NCBI GenBank assembly: GCA_965549355.1
Contig: CBEVGD010000009.1
Coordinates: forward strand, 1 to 28,687
DNA length: 28,687 bases
Source: M55B120 sp965549355
GTDB taxonomy: Bacteria > Actinomycetota > Humimicrobiia > Humimicrobiales > Humimicrobiaceae
Direction of reading: 5' to 3'
A program made the translations under genes and the position numbers. Positions within the stretch are counted from its first letter, which is position 1. Each line of letters starts with the position of its first letter. The notes under the pieces are model-generated. The model had not been told where the DNA came from, made no database searches, and was given only the letters and a program-made list of their open reading frames with translations. Shown piece after piece: positions 6,677 through 15,254 of this stretch.

Positions 6677-8146
6677 ATGAAGTCCAATACAAAATCATCT
6701 AATTTGTATTTAACTATCTTTATTATGTCTCTATCGGTCCTATTATTTTTTTCAACAGAGTGCAGTATCGCTAATAAAGGATCTGACAATAACTCAGAGA
6801 TCGATATCTCTGTAGAAGAGAGTATTGATGTTCCGCAGGATAATAAAAAGTTACCTGAGAAAAAAACCTTAAAAATCTTAACACAGAATACTATGCTGAT
6901 CCCATTTAACTTTATCGCCCCGGCATTCAATGAGCGTACCGGCTGCATCATCGATTTGATCCTGAAGGATTATGAAATAGTATGCCTGCAGGAAGTATTT
7001 AGCGGAAACAGCCAGAATAGAATTATTTCTTCATGGCATGATATGATTTATCGGGACGCAAAAAATGAGGGATTTAGCCAATGGCAGACCGACTATTTTA
7101 ATAACTGGTATAACTTACTCCCTGACAGGGATGCGGATATATGGCATCCTCTCATTGAAGCTCAAAGCGTGGACGGGCTTGTAAATAATAATAATTTCTG
7201 GGGTGTAAAAGTATTGGACAGGAAAGTCAATGATGTCGAAGCAAGGCTGATATGCAGCCCATATTATATTATGGGCCCTGATAGAGGAAACTTAAATATT
7301 AGACAGGATGGAGGTCTGGTAATCCTATCAAAATATCCGATAATAGAATGCAGTGCAATGACCTACTCATCAAGCAGCGGTACTGACAGGCTGGCCAGCA
7401 AAGGCGCAGTTTATGCTTGTATTCAGATCGACCCATCCGCTGATGATTATATTCATGTATTTAATACGCATATTCAATCCCATGATTATAGTAATTCCAG
7501 ACTGGCACAGATACGCGAGCTATTGGATTTTATTTCTGAGATTATAAGATCAGATAAAGACTATATCCGTCCAATACTTATTGCTGGCGACTTTAATGTA
7601 GCAGCGGGAAAGAATGATAATTGGATGGAGCTTGCCGATATAGCTCCGCCCGAAACAGAAAAAGCCAGAGATAGTGAATATTTGGATAAAGAGACTCTGG
7701 AATATGTAAAATTTAAAGAAATAATGGATGACTTTCCTTCCAACTCTTTAGATACGGTCCGCCAGATAGATCTAATGGACAGCTGGCAGGAATTAAATCC
7801 AATAGATCCCGGCTTTACATGGATCGGAAAGGACTGGATCACCGGCAGCAATAATTCATATGGTGATATTGGCAATCAAGTAGCCGTAGAAAATGGCGGA
7901 CCTCAGCGGATCGACTATATATTCTATTCCAGTGGGACCGACAATCTTTATCTTGAACCCATATCTATATCTCTTGTCCCGGATAACCCCGGGCTATTGT
8001 ATTGCTTTGACAGGAAGCCTAAAAATAGCGGTGCATCATATGAATGTGAAAAAATATCTTTAGAGAATAATTGTTCATATAAAAGCTATACTGTCTCTGA
8101 TCATCTTGGACTTGAATTAAACTTTGAAATTGGTATAAATAAATAA
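6677..8146 (+). CDS. Secreted endonuclease/exonuclease/phosphatase-family enzyme
   Basis: An exported 489-residue hydrolase of the EEP (DNase I/sphingomyelinase) fold. Residues 10-30 form a signal sequence ending STEC, which is not a good lipobox. A charged linker to about 63 precedes the catalytic domain. Metal-site motifs appear in order: N71 in ILTQNTM, E106 in CLQEVF, the GDFNV motif near 304-308, and SDHLGLEL near 474-481. Large insertions and the secreted location resemble bacterial neutral sphingomyelinase/phospholipase relatives more than DNA-repair nucleases, but the substrate (phosphodiester in lipid or nucleic acid) is not decidable. It lies 76 bases after the glutamate synthase-like gene with no clear terminator between, so it may be read from the same transcript. 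The ribosome-binding site is weak. Confidence 0.85.
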   Translation: MKSNTKSSNLYLTIFIMSLSVLLFFSTECSIANKGSDNNSEIDISVEESIDVPQDNKKLPEKKTLKILTQNTMLIPFNFIAPAFNERTGCIIDLILKDYEIVCLQEVFSGNSQNRIISSWHDMIYRDAKNEGFSQWQTDYFNNWYNLLPDRDADIWHPLIEAQSVDGLVNNNNFWGVKVLDRKVNDVEARLICSPYYIMGPDRGNLNIRQDGGLVILSKYPIIECSAMTYSSSSGTDRLASKGAVYACIQIDPSADDYIHVFNTHIQSHDYSNSRLAQIRELLDFISEIIRSDKDYIRPILIAGDFNVAAGKNDNWMELADIAPPETEKARDSEYLDKETLEYVKFKEIMDDFPSNSLDTVRQIDLMDSWQELNPIDPGFTWIGKDWITGSNNSYGDIGNQVAVENGGPQRIDYIFYSSGTDNLYLEPISISLVPDNPGLLYCFDRKPKNSGASYECEKISLENNCSYKSYTVSDHLGLELNFEIGINK

Positions 8147-8170
8147 CTATTTTTCAAAAACGATAAAGAT

Positions 8171-8310
8171 GAAAGGCCGGATGATATCCCGGACAAAAGA
8201 TTACTATATATTGATAATTTAAGGGTCCTTCTTATAATTCTTGTAGTTATGGTCCATGCCGCAGCAATATATGGACCTATTAGATTCTGGCACTATCATC
8301 ATAGAAGCTA
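8171..8310 (+). pseudogene. Truncated acyltransferase-3 family gene (N-terminal fragment)
   Basis: The plus strand encodes RLLYIDNLRVLLIILVVMVHAAAIYG followed by GPIRFWHYHH, which matches the beginning of acyltransferase-3 (OafA/NodX-like) membrane proteins, whose first helix carries the conserved RxxxxDxLR and the His of VxHA. The similarity stops near 8300, where it runs into the 3' end of the opposite-strand glycosyltransferase. The remaining nine or so helices are missing. It continues in the same frame as the preceding gene, directly after its TAA, and has no start codon of its own. Most likely a deletion remnant. Confidence 0.65.
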
Positions 8311-8313
8311 TAA

Positions 8314-9516
8314 TCATTTGAAGTTATCTTTTAACATTTGCAGTTCTTCCTCTTCTCCATCATTTAAAACATTATATGTCCTTCCCTTCCAATAGATTCC
8401 GATATTGAAACGGAATTGAAATACTGAATTTACTGCCATGGATAGAAGGTACATGACTGAAAACGGATGAAGCAGCACATCAACAGCTTTCATCTTAAAT
8501 CTTATGGCAAGGATTATTCTTGTGACCATTACAAATATTGTCTGTAATATAATAATATTTGTAACCGCTAAAGGCCAGTCAAAAAGTATGGCAAGGGGCA
8601 GCATCACAAAGGGCATAAGGTACATAGCTGTAATCACAATCAGGGCTATAGAGAACATGGGAATACTATAATCAAATGCAGGAAATATTACCCTTGAATA
8701 TCCATGCACCACTTCTTTAAAATTATGATACATCCTGCAATATAGATTACTACTTCCATTAAATATCATAAACTTAAATCCACACCTTTTGACCTGTTTG
8801 GAAATGATGACATCCTCCAGGATCTCTCCTTTTACAGACTCATGGCCGCCTATAGCTTTGTATACATCTTTTTTAAACAATATAAACTGTCCTATTGCAG
8901 TACAGAAAAGTGGATTTCTTGTTTTTCTTATCAGGGATAGAGGCATAAATCCCATTATCATAAAATTACCAAATGGCACCATCATCCTTTCATGTATGGT
9001 GACCATTATTTGTTTGGCAAAGATAGATAGCGCATCCACCCTGTATTTTAAAAGGCAGGCAACAGAAGAGGCTATGGAAGTAGGAAAATGAAGAGTATCG
9101 GCATCTATAAATGCCAGATACTCACCATTTGCGTATTCCGAAAGCTGCTGGCAGGCATAGGATTTGCCCAGCCATCCCCTGGCAAGCGGTTTCCCGTGAT
9201 AAAGCTTTACGCGGTCATCTCTCTTAGCTATCTTTTTAACTATCTCCGCGGTCCCGTCGGTAGAATTATCATCAAGTACCAGTATTTCAAGATTTGAATA
9301 ATCCTGTTTGAGTAGAGAATTGATACATCTCTTTATATTATCCTGTTCGTTTCTGGCAGGAATAAGGACCGATATCAGAGGATTCTCCTTAAGAAAGCTG
9401 TCAGGAAGTTTGTGCTTTATAGTATCTTTGAACAGAAAATTATTTATAATAAAATTTATCATTATAAATAATAGAATAATTGCCACTATATATTGATATA
9501 GTAAAAAGAGACTCAT
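8314..9516 (-). CDS. Membrane-bound family 2 glycosyltransferase
   Basis: A 400-residue inverting GT-A glycosyltransferase. An N-terminal membrane anchor (about 4-30) is followed by the catalytic domain: ISVLIPARNEQDNIKRCINSLLKQ (nucleotide-binding start), ILVLDDNSTDGT, the DXD motif in FIDADTLHF, and GEILEDVIISKQVKRCG (catalytic-base ED region). Three or four C-terminal hydrophobic segments follow (about 285-385). The overall plan resembles CrtQ-like carotenoid/lipid glycosyltransferases, but acceptor and sugar cannot be read from sequence. It is monocistronic: its promoter is at 9546-9554, and the next gene upstream ends in a probable terminator. Its 3' end abuts an acyltransferase remnant, another lipid/glycan-modifying gene. 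Confidence 0.85.
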   Translation of the reverse strand: MSLFLLYQYIVAIILLFIMINFIINNFLFKDTIKHKLPDSFLKENPLISVLIPARNEQDNIKRCINSLLKQDYSNLEILVLDDNSTDGTAEIVKKIAKRDDRVKLYHGKPLARGWLGKSYACQQLSEYANGEYLAFIDADTLHFPTSIASSVACLLKYRVDALSIFAKQIMVTIHERMMVPFGNFMIMGFMPLSLIRKTRNPLFCTAIGQFILFKKDVYKAIGGHESVKGEILEDVIISKQVKRCGFKFMIFNGSSNLYCRMYHNFKEVVHGYSRVIFPAFDYSIPMFSIALIVITAMYLMPFVMLPLAILFDWPLAVTNIIILQTIFVMVTRIILAIRFKMKAVDVLLHPFSVMYLLSMAVNSVFQFRFNIGIYWKGRTYNVLNDGEEEELQMLKDNFK

Positions 9517-9545
9517 ATCGCCCCGTCGATTTTAATATGATTAGT

Positions 9546-9554
9546 ATTATAACA
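9546..9554 (-). promoter_or_regulatory. Extended -10 promoter of the glycosyltransferase gene
   Basis: The minus strand reads TGT then TATAAT (TATAAT at 9546-9551), an extended -10 about 30 bases before the start codon. There is no recognisable -35 at 16-18 bases, which is acceptable for the TGn class. Confidence 0.45.
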
Positions 9555-9683
9555 CAAAAGGGCCATATGGCATTATTATGCTAATTTAAAAACAATCACC
9601 AAATATTCCAACATTATTTATGAAAGAAGCCCATAAATATAAAAGCCATAAAAATAAATCATAAAAGAGTCCAAACAATTGGA

Positions 9684-9717
9684 AAAAGATCTGGATATTG
9701 AATAGTTATAGATATCC
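9684..9717 (-). terminator. Probable terminator of the glutamate synthase operon
   Basis: Arms atatcc (9712-9717) and ggatat (9693-9698) form a 6-bp hairpin on the minus strand. A TTTTT run follows at 9683-9687. The stem starts in the stop codon of the last operon gene. The stem is short and AT-rich, so strength is uncertain. Confidence 0.4.
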
Positions 9718-10508
9718 TAATAAGTATACAGCCTTCCATATGGCCTGTGAGAGAAAGGTATTAGCTTTATAAAATCTTCTGTTATTATTTTATTCATATC
9801 TGCTGAGAAATACCTGCAGTAATTTTTTATATATTTATCAAGGATATCGATGTCTATATCATCCAGGTCCATCTTTTTTACCTCTTTCCCCAGCTTACAA
9901 TCGGCTATATCTCCCCTTATGTATATGGTCCCGCCATGCATGCCTGTACCGACATGATCACCTACCATCTGATCTGTTCCTGCATATGGGAAATGATCAA
10001 GTTTTTGCCTGTAGAGCCCCAGAAGGATTATTATCCCTCCTGCCATATATTCACCAGGAAAATTACCCGTGCTTCCACCAATCACTATGACCGGTATCTT
10101 ATCCTGATAGGATTTCATATGGATGCCGCACCGGAACCCCACATTTTTTTCTATATATATCTCTCCACCCCTCATGGAATAACCTGTAACATCACCCACA
10201 TCACCATGAACTATGACTTTACCTGCATTCATAGTGTTCCCGGTGCCATCCTGTCCATTTTCAAATACCTCAATCGTGGGTCCGTCCATAAAAGCTGCAA
10301 GATCATTCCCCGGGATACCCATTATATTTATAATATGATCTTCTTTGAGACCATTACCGATATATCTCTGTCCAAGGACATTCTCCAATGTAAGTTCTAT
10401 TTTTCCATTTACTTTTTCAACACTGTCATAGGATTGTCCCAGTATATTTCTTATCTGTGCATTAAGCTCCCTGTACGGCAGGTCTTTTGCATCGATCGCC
10501 AGTTTCAT
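9717..10508 (-). CDS. Glutamate synthase GXGXG-domain subunit (GltB3 type)
   Basis: A 263-residue protein equivalent to the C-terminal right-handed beta-helix domain of the glutamate synthase large subunit, here a separate gene. It has the characteristic Gly-rich turns: NTMNAGKVIVHGDVGDVTGYSMRGGEIYIEKNVGFRCGIHM, then GGSTGNFPGEYMAGGIIILLGL and GTGMHGGTIYIRGDI. In the fused enzyme this domain supports the synthase barrel and the ammonia tunnel; as a subunit it should bind the GltB2 protein. Residues 1-60 precede the helix and are shared with formylmethanofuran/glutamate synthase GXGXG proteins. It is the last gene of the operon and its ATG overlaps the preceding TGA (ATGA). Confidence 0.9.
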   Translation of the reverse strand: MKLAIDAKDLPYRELNAQIRNILGQSYDSVEKVNGKIELTLENVLGQRYIGNGLKEDHIINIMGIPGNDLAAFMDGPTIEVFENGQDGTGNTMNAGKVIVHGDVGDVTGYSMRGGEIYIEKNVGFRCGIHMKSYQDKIPVIVIGGSTGNFPGEYMAGGIIILLGLYRQKLDHFPYAGTDQMVGDHVGTGMHGGTIYIRGDIADCKLGKEVKKMDLDDIDIDILDKYIKNYCRYFSADMNKIITEDFIKLIPFSHRPYGRLYTY

Positions 10509-11884
10509 ACCTCTATTCCTTCCCCCACCACCAGGTGTTTTTTATAGTCTGCAGGAAGATGTATTATTCCAAAATCTTCTCTGAATATATTTTCCTTGAC
10601 CCCTGAAAGGTCTATCCTGTTTCTGATGAGTCCGCAGTATATCCCTGCCCTTTCAATATTTCCTACCATTATTATCCCAATCACTTTATTATCCTTTATG
10701 ACAATTTTCTTGTATATATCCTCATTTGGCCTGAATTCTTTTTTTATCTCGGTGCTATCCCCCGCAGAAGGATTTGTAATTCCCATAGATATGGAAGGGA
10801 TCCCAAGGATCTCTACTGAATTCATAAAAAATCCACCCTCATATATAGTCTCACTGCCAGTCATATTTTTCCCTGCAATATCTCCCTGTCTTACTGCCAG
10901 CGGCCATATAGCAATATTTCTGTTTTCTTCAAGCAGCATGTCTTTTCCCTCTATTATGTCTCCTGAAGCATATATATTCTCTACCGTGGTCTGCATCTTT
11001 TCATTTACGATTATTCCCCGCCCGGCCTTTAATATATCTTTATCTATAAAAGATATATTAGGAATCACGCCTATGGCCATTATAAGGAGCCTGCACTCAT
11101 TTTCCTCACCATCCTGCAGCCTATACCCGCTTATCCTTTTGTTATCAATAAATATCTTATCTATTGTATTGTTTTTATATATCCTGCTTCCCTTTGATTG
11201 GATAGCATTTTCTATAATAGATGAAGCCTCGCTGTCAAAAGTAGCAGCAAGCACCCTATCGGCAAGTTCGATAATATTTATATTTATCCCGATCTCCAGA
11301 AATGCTTCTGCAGATTTGAGCCCTATAAGTCCGCCGCCCAGAATAGTCGCACTGTCTATCTTGTTTTTCTTTATATAGTTCTTTATTTTTATAGAGTCTT
11401 CCAGTGTCGTTAGCGTGAAGATTCCCTCCACACTCTTATAGTTTGAACTGTCTATAGAGTACCCGCCCGGACTTTCCCTGTCCTGGTGTGTGCCGACCAT
11501 TATCCCGGGAATCATAGGTTTCCCTCCGGCCGCTATCAGGAGCTTTCCATATTGTATTCTTTCTCCGCTATCGGTGGCTACTTCCTGATTGTCCGGATCA
11601 ATAGCTTCGACCCTGGTTTCTGTAAAAAGCTCTATATTATTATCCCTGTAGAAATTCTCCGGTTTAAAGTTTATATCGTCCAGGTTTACCTTGCCGGCAA
11701 GATAGTGTGTGATCAAAGGCTTTGAATAATTTTTGTATTTTTCTTCTGTGAGGACCAATATGCGTCCCTCCCTATCTTTCTCCCTTATACTTCCGGCAGC
11801 AGCCAGTCCGGAAGCCGAATTGCCTATTATTAGATAATCCGCCACACTGGTGTTTCTTTTATTGTTTTGTTTTTTTCTAACCAT
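10505..11884 (-). CDS. FAD/NAD(P)-dependent oxidoreductase of the glutamate synthase operon
   Basis: A two-dinucleotide-fold flavoprotein of the NADH oxidase/rubredoxin reductase type, about 459 residues. The FAD fold is at the N-terminus (YLIIGNSASGLAAAGSIRE), the NAD(P) fold mid-protein (TILGGGLIGLKSAEAFLEIG), and the FAD-contact motif IYASGDI near 305-315. The likely role is to carry electrons from NAD(P)H through the neighbouring ferredoxin to the synthase, replacing the usual GltD beta subunit. I prefer the ATG at 11884 (GGAAG seven bases upstream, 8-base overlap with the ferredoxin gene); an ATG at 11914 in frame would add ten residues. A redox-active Cys like that of NADH oxidases is absent from the N-terminal region (KPLITHYL), which favours an electron-transfer role. 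Confidence 0.85.
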   Translation of the reverse strand: MVRKKQNNKRNTSVADYLIIGNSASGLAAAGSIREKDREGRILVLTEEKYKNYSKPLITHYLAGKVNLDDINFKPENFYRDNNIELFTETRVEAIDPDNQEVATDSGERIQYGKLLIAAGGKPMIPGIMVGTHQDRESPGGYSIDSSNYKSVEGIFTLTTLEDSIKIKNYIKKNKIDSATILGGGLIGLKSAEAFLEIGININIIELADRVLAATFDSEASSIIENAIQSKGSRIYKNNTIDKIFIDNKRISGYRLQDGEENECRLLIMAIGVIPNISFIDKDILKAGRGIIVNEKMQTTVENIYASGDIIEGKDMLLEENRNIAIWPLAVRQGDIAGKNMTGSETIYEGGFFMNSVEILGIPSISMGITNPSAGDSTEIKKEFRPNEDIYKKIVIKDNKVIGIIMVGNIERAGIYCGLIRNRIDLSGVKENIFREDFGIIHLPADYKKHLVVGEGIEV

Positions 11885-12353
11885 TTTTTTTACTTCCACA
11901 GGATTCTTTTTCACTAACTTCCTTAAATTTCAATGCTTCATTGGGGCAATTTTTAACACATACAGGTATATCCTCGTCCTCGCAAAGATCGCATTTAGAG
12001 GCTATCTTCCTGGATGAGAGATCTCTTTTTATCACTCCATAAGGGCATACCATTATACAGCTCCAGCATCCTACACATTTTTCTTCATCACAGGTCACAA
12101 CACCGGTATTCTCATTTTTTTTCATTGCTCCCGAAATACATGCCTCTACACATGGAGCATCCGCGCAGTGTCTGCATTGAATGGCAAAGGAATTATATCC
12201 TATCTCTTCAACCAGGACCCTCGGAAGCACCTCATTCATATCTTTTTTAAATGCCTTTATTATCTTCTTGCTCTTTGAATGCTTCACCTGGCAGTATATC
12301 TCACACAACCTGCAGCCAAGACAGTATTCTTCATCTATATATATCTTCTTCAT
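11877..12353 (-). CDS. Four-cluster ferredoxin, DmsB/HycB type
   Basis: A 158-residue iron-sulfur electron carrier with sixteen Cys in four groups of four, enough for four [4Fe-4S] clusters: CLGCRLCEIYC near residue 11, CRHCADAPCVEAC, CVGCWSCIMVCP and CDLCEDEDIPVCVKNCP. The pairing pattern is that of DMSO reductase/hydrogenase-4 electron-transfer subunits. No signal peptide, so cytoplasmic. It sits between the synthase subunit (gap of 6 bases) and the flavoprotein (overlap), so it very probably links these two in one complex. Confidence 0.92.
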   Translation of the reverse strand: MKKIYIDEEYCLGCRLCEIYCQVKHSKSKKIIKAFKKDMNEVLPRVLVEEIGYNSFAIQCRHCADAPCVEACISGAMKKNENTGVVTCDEEKCVGCWSCIMVCPYGVIKRDLSSRKIASKCDLCEDEDIPVCVKNCPNEALKFKEVSEKESCGSKKNG

Positions 12354-12359
12354 TATTCA

Positions 12360-13913
12360 TCACCACGGTTCCCCTGCATGTTTTATTCCCAAAATAGAAA
12401 GCTCCCGGTCGCTTAAGCTTATTCCCCGGAGGTGCTCCCTGTTTCCCCTGAGGCTTTCGACCGCATTTATACCTGCTCCTCCAAGCATCTCCTTTATTTC
12501 AAGGGACCAGGCCCTTAGCAGGTTAAGAAGCCTCCTCGTACCTATCTCCGGATTTAATCTCCTGGTAAGATAAGGATCCTGTGTAGCAATACCCCAATTA
12601 CATTTCCCTGTATAACATTTCTGGCATAGATGGCATCCCATAGCAACAAGAGCTGCTGTTCCTATATATACAGCATCTGCACCAAGAGCTATTGCCTTCA
12701 CGACATCTGAACTTGATCTGATGCTTCCTGCGGCCAGTATTGAAGCCTGATGCCTTATACCTTCTTCCCTGAGCCTTTCATCTATAGAGGCTACTGCGAG
12801 TTCAATAGGTATTCCGACATTGTCCCTTATTGCCTGCGGAGCCGCTCCGGTACCGCCCCTGAGACCGTCAATAGTCACAAAATCAGCACCTGCCCTGACT
12901 ATGCCGCTTGCTATTGGAGCAATATTATGGACAGCCGATACTTTGACGCCTACTGGCTTTGTCCATTCTGTTGCTTCCTTCAGGGCATATATCAGCTGTG
13001 AAAGATCCTCTATGGAATATATATCATGATGCGGTGCAGGAGATATTGCATCTGTTCCTTCCGGTATCATCCTTGTATTGGAAATATCCTTTGTTACCTT
13101 CTCCCCTGGAAGATGTCCGCCGATACCGGGCTTTGCACCCTGTCCTATTTTTATCTCTATCGCCGCTCCCCTGTTCAGATAATCAATATCTACTCCAAAT
13201 CTCCCGGAAGCTACCTGAACTATTGTGTTTTTAGCATATTTATATAGGTCCCGATGAAGTCCTCCTTCTCCGGTATTATAATATGTCCCGAACCGGGAAG
13301 ATGCAGCCGCAAGGGATCTGCAGGCATTAAAACTTATCGACCCATATGACATTGCAGAAAATATTATTGGAGTCGAAAGCTCAAGCTGCGGAGACAGCTT
13401 TGTTTTAAGCCTTAACTTATTTCTTTTATTTTTCTTCTTATCTTTATTCAGGATCTTAATGTTCTCAAACTCAAGCTCCTGAGATTTCCTGCCTATAAAA
13501 GTCTTTATTTCCATCGGCTCCCTTAACGGATCGATGGAGGGATTAGTTACCTGTGATGCATTAAAGAGTATATGATCCCAATAGATCGGATATGGTTTAT
13601 CGCAGCCCATAGCTGTAAGCATAACTCCCCCGGCATCAGCCTGTTTGTACAGATTCCTCAGATGCTGGGCGGACCAGTTTGCATTGGTTTTAAACTGGGT
13701 CTTCCTTTCCTTTATCTCCAGCGCTCCTGTCGGGCACATACTCTCGCAGCGGTGGCATCCGACACAGCTCTGGTCATCACTTACTATGCTGTCATCATCG
13801 CTATCGAAATCATGCACATCATTAGAGCACTGCCTGACACATACCTGGCAGGATATGCACTTCTTCGGATCCCTCTCTATTTTAAATTCTGATTCCGTTA
13901 ATTTTAGAGCCAT
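12360..13913 (-). CDS. Glutamate synthase FMN/Fe-S subunit with N-terminal ferredoxin domain (GltB2 type)
   Basis: The catalytic synthase subunit, 517 residues, expected to make glutamate from 2-oxoglutarate and ammonia at an FMN. The N-terminus carries two [4Fe-4S] motifs (C19-C22-C25-C29 and C50-C53-C56-C60). The (beta/alpha)8 FMN barrel follows from about 150: PIIFSAMSYGSISFNA, EGGLHRDL, EIKIGQGAKPGIGGHLPGEKV, DFVTIDGLRGGTGAAP, and GADAVYIGTAALVAMGC. A Cys group GCHLCQKCYTGKCNWGI near 424-437 corresponds to the 3Fe-4S site of glutamate synthase. It lacks the amidotransferase and GXGXG domains, supplied by neighbouring genes. It starts 47 bases after the amidotransferase gene. It is only distantly similar to the other synthase-like protein at 5020-6600. 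Confidence 0.93.
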   Translation of the reverse strand: MALKLTESEFKIERDPKKCISCQVCVRQCSNDVHDFDSDDDSIVSDDQSCVGCHRCESMCPTGALEIKERKTQFKTNANWSAQHLRNLYKQADAGGVMLTAMGCDKPYPIYWDHILFNASQVTNPSIDPLREPMEIKTFIGRKSQELEFENIKILNKDKKKNKRNKLRLKTKLSPQLELSTPIIFSAMSYGSISFNACRSLAAASSRFGTYYNTGEGGLHRDLYKYAKNTIVQVASGRFGVDIDYLNRGAAIEIKIGQGAKPGIGGHLPGEKVTKDISNTRMIPEGTDAISPAPHHDIYSIEDLSQLIYALKEATEWTKPVGVKVSAVHNIAPIASGIVRAGADFVTIDGLRGGTGAAPQAIRDNVGIPIELAVASIDERLREEGIRHQASILAAGSIRSSSDVVKAIALGADAVYIGTAALVAMGCHLCQKCYTGKCNWGIATQDPYLTRRLNPEIGTRRLLNLLRAWSLEIKEMLGGAGINAVESLRGNREHLRGISLSDRELSILGIKHAGEPW

Positions 13914-13960
13914 CTTTTTTCTTCACCTTTATATTCACTGCATAGAGCCATACATGATTT

Positions 13961-15181
13961 CTAAGCTTTTACAGCTTTGCTTTCCTTAAAATCCTTTTTT
14001 TTACTTGTCTTTAGCTTTCCGATCACCGGTTCGCCTCCTCCAGGCCTCCATATTGTTTCCGGCGATGGACATACCAGCTTTATCGGAGCCTCTTCGCTGG
14101 AGACATATAACCTGTCACCTTTTCTGGCTGCTACCATGGGCCTGAGTTTTATCCGGTCATTCAGAGCATACATAAAATCATTACTGCCGACAATTATGCT
14201 GAATGGTCCGTTAAGAAGAGCACTTCCATATAATATTCTTAAAGTCTTTGCCAGCTCCCTTATGTCTTCGGGCATCCTTTCTATCTCATTCCACAGGGGT
14301 GAAGCCAGTATAAGGTGTATCAGTTCAAGGTCGACTTTCTGTTTCCTCGCAATAAGATCAAAAAGATATATTATTACTTCTGTGTCAGTAGAACGCGTGC
14401 ATTCATAGCCAAATCCGCTTACAAATCTTTTATTTGCTCCATATGAGGAAATCTCACCATTATGGACAACCGACCAATTGAGAAGCCCGAATGGATGCGC
14501 TCCTCCCCACCATCCTGTACTATTAGTAGGAAACCTTCCATGGGACGTCCATATATAGCCGCTATACTGCTCAAGCTTGAAAAAGTTTCCAATATCCTCA
14601 GGAAAACCTACTCCCTTGAATATCCCCATATTCTTGCCGCTTGATATTATATATGACCCTGTGATGCCGACATTGATCCGCATTACAAAATCTACGATAA
14701 AATCTTCCTCTATAAGCCTGAACTTTTTATTAACAGCAATATCTCCTGCAGAAATACTGCTATTATCTTTTTTTGAAGCTGCTGTACCCGTTGTTTTTAA
14801 GAAATATCTGTATATTATTGGAGGACTTTCGACCCCTTTTACTTTCCTGGTCGGGATCTCCTCGCTGAAGAGTATTTTAAAATTCTTATTTAATTCTTCT
14901 TCTGTCTGGACTTTGGCCACACTATCATCATAAAGTATGTGAAATGCCCAGTCATCCTTATACTGGGGGTATATCCCATATCCTGCAAAACCTCCTCCAA
15001 GACCATTTGATCTATCGTGCATAAGCCCTATACCATCAATTACATCGCTTCCGCTAAAGGTCCTGCCCGATTCATCCATTATACCGAATATGGCACATCC
15101 TGACGGGATCCTGTATCTGGAGAAATACTCCTGCGTTGACCGGTATTCTTTCCTGCTTAATTTTTTTTCTTTAAAATCCAT
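13961..15181 (-). CDS. Glutamate synthase class II glutamine amidotransferase subunit (GltB1 type)
   Basis: A 406-residue Ntn-type glutaminase that should release ammonia from glutamine for the synthase subunit. The nucleophile is probably C29 in PSGCAIFGI; no Met codon lies next to it, so a 28-residue propeptide would have to be cleaved, as in the fused GltB and PurF enzymes. Other family motifs are HGRFPTNSTGWWGGAHPF, the oxyanion/substrate region LNWSVVHNGEISS, and STDTEVI. The last 50 residues end in a Lys-rich tail. It is first in a five-gene operon behind a consensus promoter and a conditional terminator. The ribosome-binding site is weak (AAGG about 11 bases upstream). Confidence 0.9.
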   Translation of the reverse strand: MDFKEKKLSRKEYRSTQEYFSRYRIPSGCAIFGIMDESGRTFSGSDVIDGIGLMHDRSNGLGGGFAGYGIYPQYKDDWAFHILYDDSVAKVQTEEELNKNFKILFSEEIPTRKVKGVESPPIIYRYFLKTTGTAASKKDNSSISAGDIAVNKKFRLIEEDFIVDFVMRINVGITGSYIISSGKNMGIFKGVGFPEDIGNFFKLEQYSGYIWTSHGRFPTNSTGWWGGAHPFGLLNWSVVHNGEISSYGANKRFVSGFGYECTRSTDTEVIIYLFDLIARKQKVDLELIHLILASPLWNEIERMPEDIRELAKTLRILYGSALLNGPFSIIVGSNDFMYALNDRIKLRPMVAARKGDRLYVSSEEAPIKLVCPSPETIWRPGGGEPVIGKLKTSKKKDFKESKAVKA

Positions 15182-15214
15182 ATCTTTAACTGCCTTAAAA
15201 TATTCCTTAAAATG

Positions 15215-15254
15215 AAAAACCCCCTTAAAACATCACTGTTATGTTTTAAGAAGG
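15215..15254 (-). terminator. Intrinsic terminator in the glutamate synthase operon leader (attenuator)
   Basis: On the minus strand, 15254-15241 pairs with 15233-15220 (14 bp including two G-T pairs; core TTAAAACAT with ATGTTTTAA). The loop is AACAGTG, and five T then C and ATTTT follow from 15219. It lies 34 bases before the first operon start codon, downstream of the promoter, so it must be bypassed for expression. Its first five bases are the 3' strand of the second hexaloop hairpin. Confidence 0.85.

Noticed and set aside
9619..9639. The stretch gaaagaagcc at about 9621-9630 resembles the hexaloop hairpins of the two leaders.
   Set aside because: The flanking arms (tttatg/cataaa) leave a nine-base loop, there is no terminator after it and no plus-strand gene downstream.
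10596..11378. A 260-codon plus-strand open frame inside the flavoprotein gene.
   Set aside because: The opposite strand encodes a clear FAD/NAD flavoprotein with both dinucleotide motifs; the plus-strand translation is Ser/Ile/Pro-rich noise.
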